A DNA stretch of 41,922 bases, taken from contig NZ_BMOF01000017.1 in NCBI RefSeq assembly GCF_014646935.1, positions 1-41,922 on the forward strand, in the 5' to 3' direction. Origin of the DNA: Calditerricola satsumensis (GTDB lineage Bacteria; Bacillota; Bacilli; Calditerricolales; Calditerricolaceae). The position numbers were made by a program, and so were the translations under genes. Under the pieces are notes generated by a model. It was not told the DNA's origin. It did not search any database and saw nothing but the letters and a program-made list of their open reading frames with translations. Positions 39,760 through 41,922 of this stretch are shown piece by piece; position 1 is the first letter of the stretch, and every line of letters begins with the position of its first letter.

Positions 39760-41922
39760 GTGTCCCTGCGGCTGCTCATTGGACGCGCGGGAAGCGGCAA
39801 AACCCATTGGTGCTTGGACGAGATTCGCCAGCGGCTGGAGGCCGATCCGGGCGGGCCACCGCTTTTTTACGTCGTTCCGGAGGCGATGACCTTTCAGGCC
39901 GAACGGGCACTGGCGTCGCTGCCCGGCCTCGGCGGGTTTGCCCGCGCGCGAGTGGTGAGCTTTTCCCGTCTGGCGCAGGCGATCCTGCAGGAGGTGGGCG
40001 GCTCGGCGCGCCCGCGGCTGGATGGCACGGGGCTGGCCCTGGCCGTGCGCCGGGCGATGGAAGCGTGCCGCGACGCCCTCGGGCCGCTGGGGCGGCTGGC
40101 CGATTCCCCCGCGCTGGTGGTGCGGTTGGCTGCTTTGTACCGCGAATGCCGCCGCTGCGGCGTCACGCCGGAGCGGCTGGCGCGGGAAGCGCAGGCGCTG
40201 CGGGCCGGCGGCGATGGGGAGGCGGCGCGCCTGGCCGGCAAGCTGGACGCGCTGGCGCGCCTGTTTGAGGAAGTGGAACGGCTGTTGGGCGAGCGGTACG
40301 CGCTGCCGGAAGACGCCCTGTGGCGGTGCGCCCGCCACCTGGAGAAGGCTTCCGTGGTGCGCGACGCGGAGGTGTGGGTGGACGGCTTCGCTGCCTTTGC
40401 CCCCCATGAATGGGCCATCCTGGAGGGGCTCATCGCGCACAGCCGCGGCGTGACGGTGGCGCTGTGCCTGGATCCTCGCATGTTGGATGGCGAGGAAGAG
40501 GTGGACGGGCTGGACGTCTTCGCTCCGGTGCGCGAGACGGCGGACGCCCTGCGCGAGCTGGCGAAGCGGCGCGGCGTTCCGGTTGAGGTGCTCGCGCTGC
40601 CGGAGGAAGGAAAGGGGCTGCCGCGTTTTGCCCGGAACGACGACCTCGCCCATCTGGCGCACGCATTCGAAGGCTGGCCGGCGCCGCCCTACCCCGATGC
40701 GCCGCGCGGCATTCGGCTCTGGGCGGCGGCGAGCCGGCAGGCCGAGGTGGAGGGGGCGGCGCGGGAGATCGTGCGCCTGGTCCGCGAGGAAGGGTACCGC
40801 TGGCGCGATGTGGCCATTCTCGTGAGCGACGAGGCGGCCTACTTCCCGCATCTGGAGCGGACCTTCGCCGCCTATGGCATTCCCGTCTTCTTGGACGGCC
40901 AAAAGGCGCTGCGCCATCACCCCCTCGTCGGGCTGCTGCGGGCCGCGGCGGATGTTGTCGCGCAGGGGTGGCCCCACGAGGCCGTCTTCCGCTGCCTGAA
41001 GTCCGACCTCTTGTTTCCGCCGCGCGAGGCGGAGCGGATCGCGACCCTGCGCGAGCAGGTAGCGCGCCTGGAGAACGTCTGCCTGGCCCACGGCATCGAG
41101 GGGCGCGCCTGGACGACGGCTGAACCGTGGCCGGAATTGGAGGCCGATCCCGAACTGGACGGCCTGCGCCGCCGGCTCGTCGCCCCGCTGCAGGCCTGGG
41201 AGGAAGCCCTGTCCGCGGCGACGACGGTGCGCGACGTGGCCGCGGCCATCCTGCGGTTTCTCGAAGCCTCCGACGTTCCGGATCACCTGGCCCGGTGGGC
41301 GGCGGAAGCCGAGGCGCGCGGCGACCTGGACGAGGCCCTGGAGCACGCCGACGCCTGGGAAGCGGCGGTGCGCCTCCTCGACCAGCTCGTCGCCCTGATG
41401 GGCTCCCTTCGCCTGAGCGCGCTTCCGGTTGTCCGCCTCTACGTGGCGTGCTTGGAAAGCGCAAGCGTCCGCCGCGTCCCGCCGTCGCGCGACGAGGTGC
41501 TGGCCGGCCGCTTTGACCGCTCCCGCGTCCCGAACGCCAAATGCGTCTTCTTCCTCGGCCTAAATGAGGGGCTCATGGCGCCCCCCGGACGTGACCGCGG
41601 CCTGCTCGCGGAGGACGAGCGGGAGATGCTGCGCGCGCGCGGCGTGGCGCTGGCCCCCTCCGTTCACCGGCGCCTTGCGGAGGCGCAGCTTGCGGTGTAC
41701 GAGGCGCTGGCGTCGGCAACCGACCGGTTGTACCTCAGCTACGCGCTGGCCGACGAGGAAGGAAACGCGGCCCGGCCAGCGACGGTGATCAAGCGGATCC
41801 GGGCCCTCTTCCCCCGCCTGACCGAAGAGGCCGTGCCGGACGAGGCGACGTCCGGCGCGCCGAACGCGCCGCCCTTGGCGGCCCTGTGGCGGCCGTCGCC
41901 GGCGCTGCGCGGCCTGGCCGCG
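39760..41922 (+). CDS. addB: AddB, helicase-exonuclease AddAB subunit (partial, runs off the window)
   Basis: The open frame from GTG 39760 (CGGAGG 7 nt upstream) continues to the last base, giving 721 codons without a stop. AddB is normally about 1150 residues, so the C-terminal third, with the nuclease domain and the four iron-sulfur cysteines, lies outside. Visible: N-terminal Walker A GRAGSGKT (residues 8-15), YVVPEAMTFQAERAL, VVSFSRLAQ, WVDGFAAFAPHEW, DVAILVSD and VFFLGLNEGLMAPP, all typical of the AddB helicase-like part, which recognises Chi and processes DNA double-strand ends with AddA. addA would be expected just beyond the window. Confidence 0.93.
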   Translation, partial: MSLRLLIGRAGSGKTHWCLDEIRQRLEADPGGPPLFYVVPEAMTFQAERALASLPGLGGFARARVVSFSRLAQAILQEVGGSARPRLDGTGLALAVRRAMEACRDALGPLGRLADSPALVVRLAALYRECRRCGVTPERLAREAQALRAGGDGEAARLAGKLDALARLFEEVERLLGERYALPEDALWRCARHLEKASVVRDAEVWVDGFAAFAPHEWAILEGLIAHSRGVTVALCLDPRMLDGEEEVDGLDVFAPVRETADALRELAKRRGVPVEVLALPEEGKGLPRFARNDDLAHLAHAFEGWPAPPYPDAPRGIRLWAAASRQAEVEGAAREIVRLVREEGYRWRDVAILVSDEAAYFPHLERTFAAYGIPVFLDGQKALRHHPLVGLLRAAADVVAQGWPHEAVFRCLKSDLLFPPREAERIATLREQVARLENVCLAHGIEGRAWTTAEPWPELEADPELDGLRRRLVAPLQAWEEALSAATTVRDVAAAILRFLEASDVPDHLARWAAEAEARGDLDEALEHADAWEAAVRLLDQLVALMGSLRLSALPVVRLYVACLESASVRRVPPSRDEVLAGRFDRSRVPNAKCVFFLGLNEGLMAPPGRDRGLLAEDEREMLRARGVALAPSVHRRLAEAQLAVYEALASATDRLYLSYALADEEGNAARPATVIKRIRALFPRLTEEAVPDEATSGAPNAPPLAALWRPSPALRGLAA

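Noticed and set aside
39217-41346. 709-codon minus-strand open frame opposite pit and addB
   Set aside because: Both plus-strand genes have clear motifs over the whole interval; the minus frame has none.

Overview
The window is about 42 kb of GC-rich chromosome from a spore-forming, Gram-positive, probably thermophilic member of the Bacillales. I infer this from the YpuI-, SodF- and SwrC-like genes, the PCYCGC-type lipoprotein, AddB, strong AGGAGG ribosome sites with many GTG/TTG starts, a near-perfect forespore (sigma-G/F) promoter, and a Taq-type M32 carboxypeptidase. The genus cannot be fixed from sequence alone; a Calditerricola-like organism would fit. Most of the window is ordinary chromosome. 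The exception is 12.0-18.9 kb, which is richer in A+T, dominated by membrane proteins, and littered with gene fragments.

Layout. 0-2.4 kb: a thiamine-salvage operon (promoter, TPP riboswitch, terminator, tenA, a fused wreck of a thiamine-precursor ABC transporter, thiD). 2.5-5.2 kb: ypuI-like gene, thpR, and an unusual sigma-like/anti-sigma-like fusion protein. 5.3-6.6 kb (minus): moaD-moeB. 6.8-9.4 kb: a frameshifted cation-efflux gene and amt with a damaged 5' end. 9.4-11.9 kb: GlnD-like nucleotidyltransferase, DnaQ-type exonuclease, moaC. 12.1-18.1 kb: an orphan small ORF, then an ABC exporter operon whose first permease carries a degenerate M1-peptidase-like ectodomain, followed by several small membrane proteins. 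18.1-18.9 kb: duplicated and broken fragments, including a copy of the 3' end of the neighbouring aldo/keto reductase gene. 18.9-26.8 kb: aldo/keto reductase, pyrD, a TetR regulator with an RND efflux pump, and an MFS transporter. 26.9-27.2 kb: a tiny glutamine-rich gene with a predicted forespore promoter. 27.3-32.0 kb: unknown acidic protein, M32 carboxypeptidase, YciI-like, DUF2203, SodF, PCYCGC-type lipoprotein. 32.1-37.8 kb: aldehyde dehydrogenase under a sigma-54 promoter, its likely AcoR-type activator, SbtA-like transporter, LigB-like dioxygenase. 37.9-39.6 kb: a Pho-box-controlled DUF47-pit phosphate uptake operon. 39.7 kb to the end: addB, cut by the window edge.

Regulation can be read directly in several places: a TPP riboswitch with its terminator, matching TetR palindromes before both the regulator and the RND pump, a -24/-12 promoter with dyads between the aldehyde dehydrogenase and its activator, four 11-bp-spaced PhoP half-sites before the phosphate operon, and a GCATA-N17-CATCCTA forespore promoter. 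Extended -10 elements (TGnTATAAT or TGnTACAAT) recur in front of several genes.

The best candidates for something undescribed are the glutamine-rich forespore gene, the ABC exporter with a pseudo-peptidase ectodomain and its satellite membrane proteins, and the sigma/anti-sigma fusion. Several lesions (thi transporter deletion, cation-efflux frameshift, amt 5' end) could be real decay or assembly/sequencing errors and need read-level checking.
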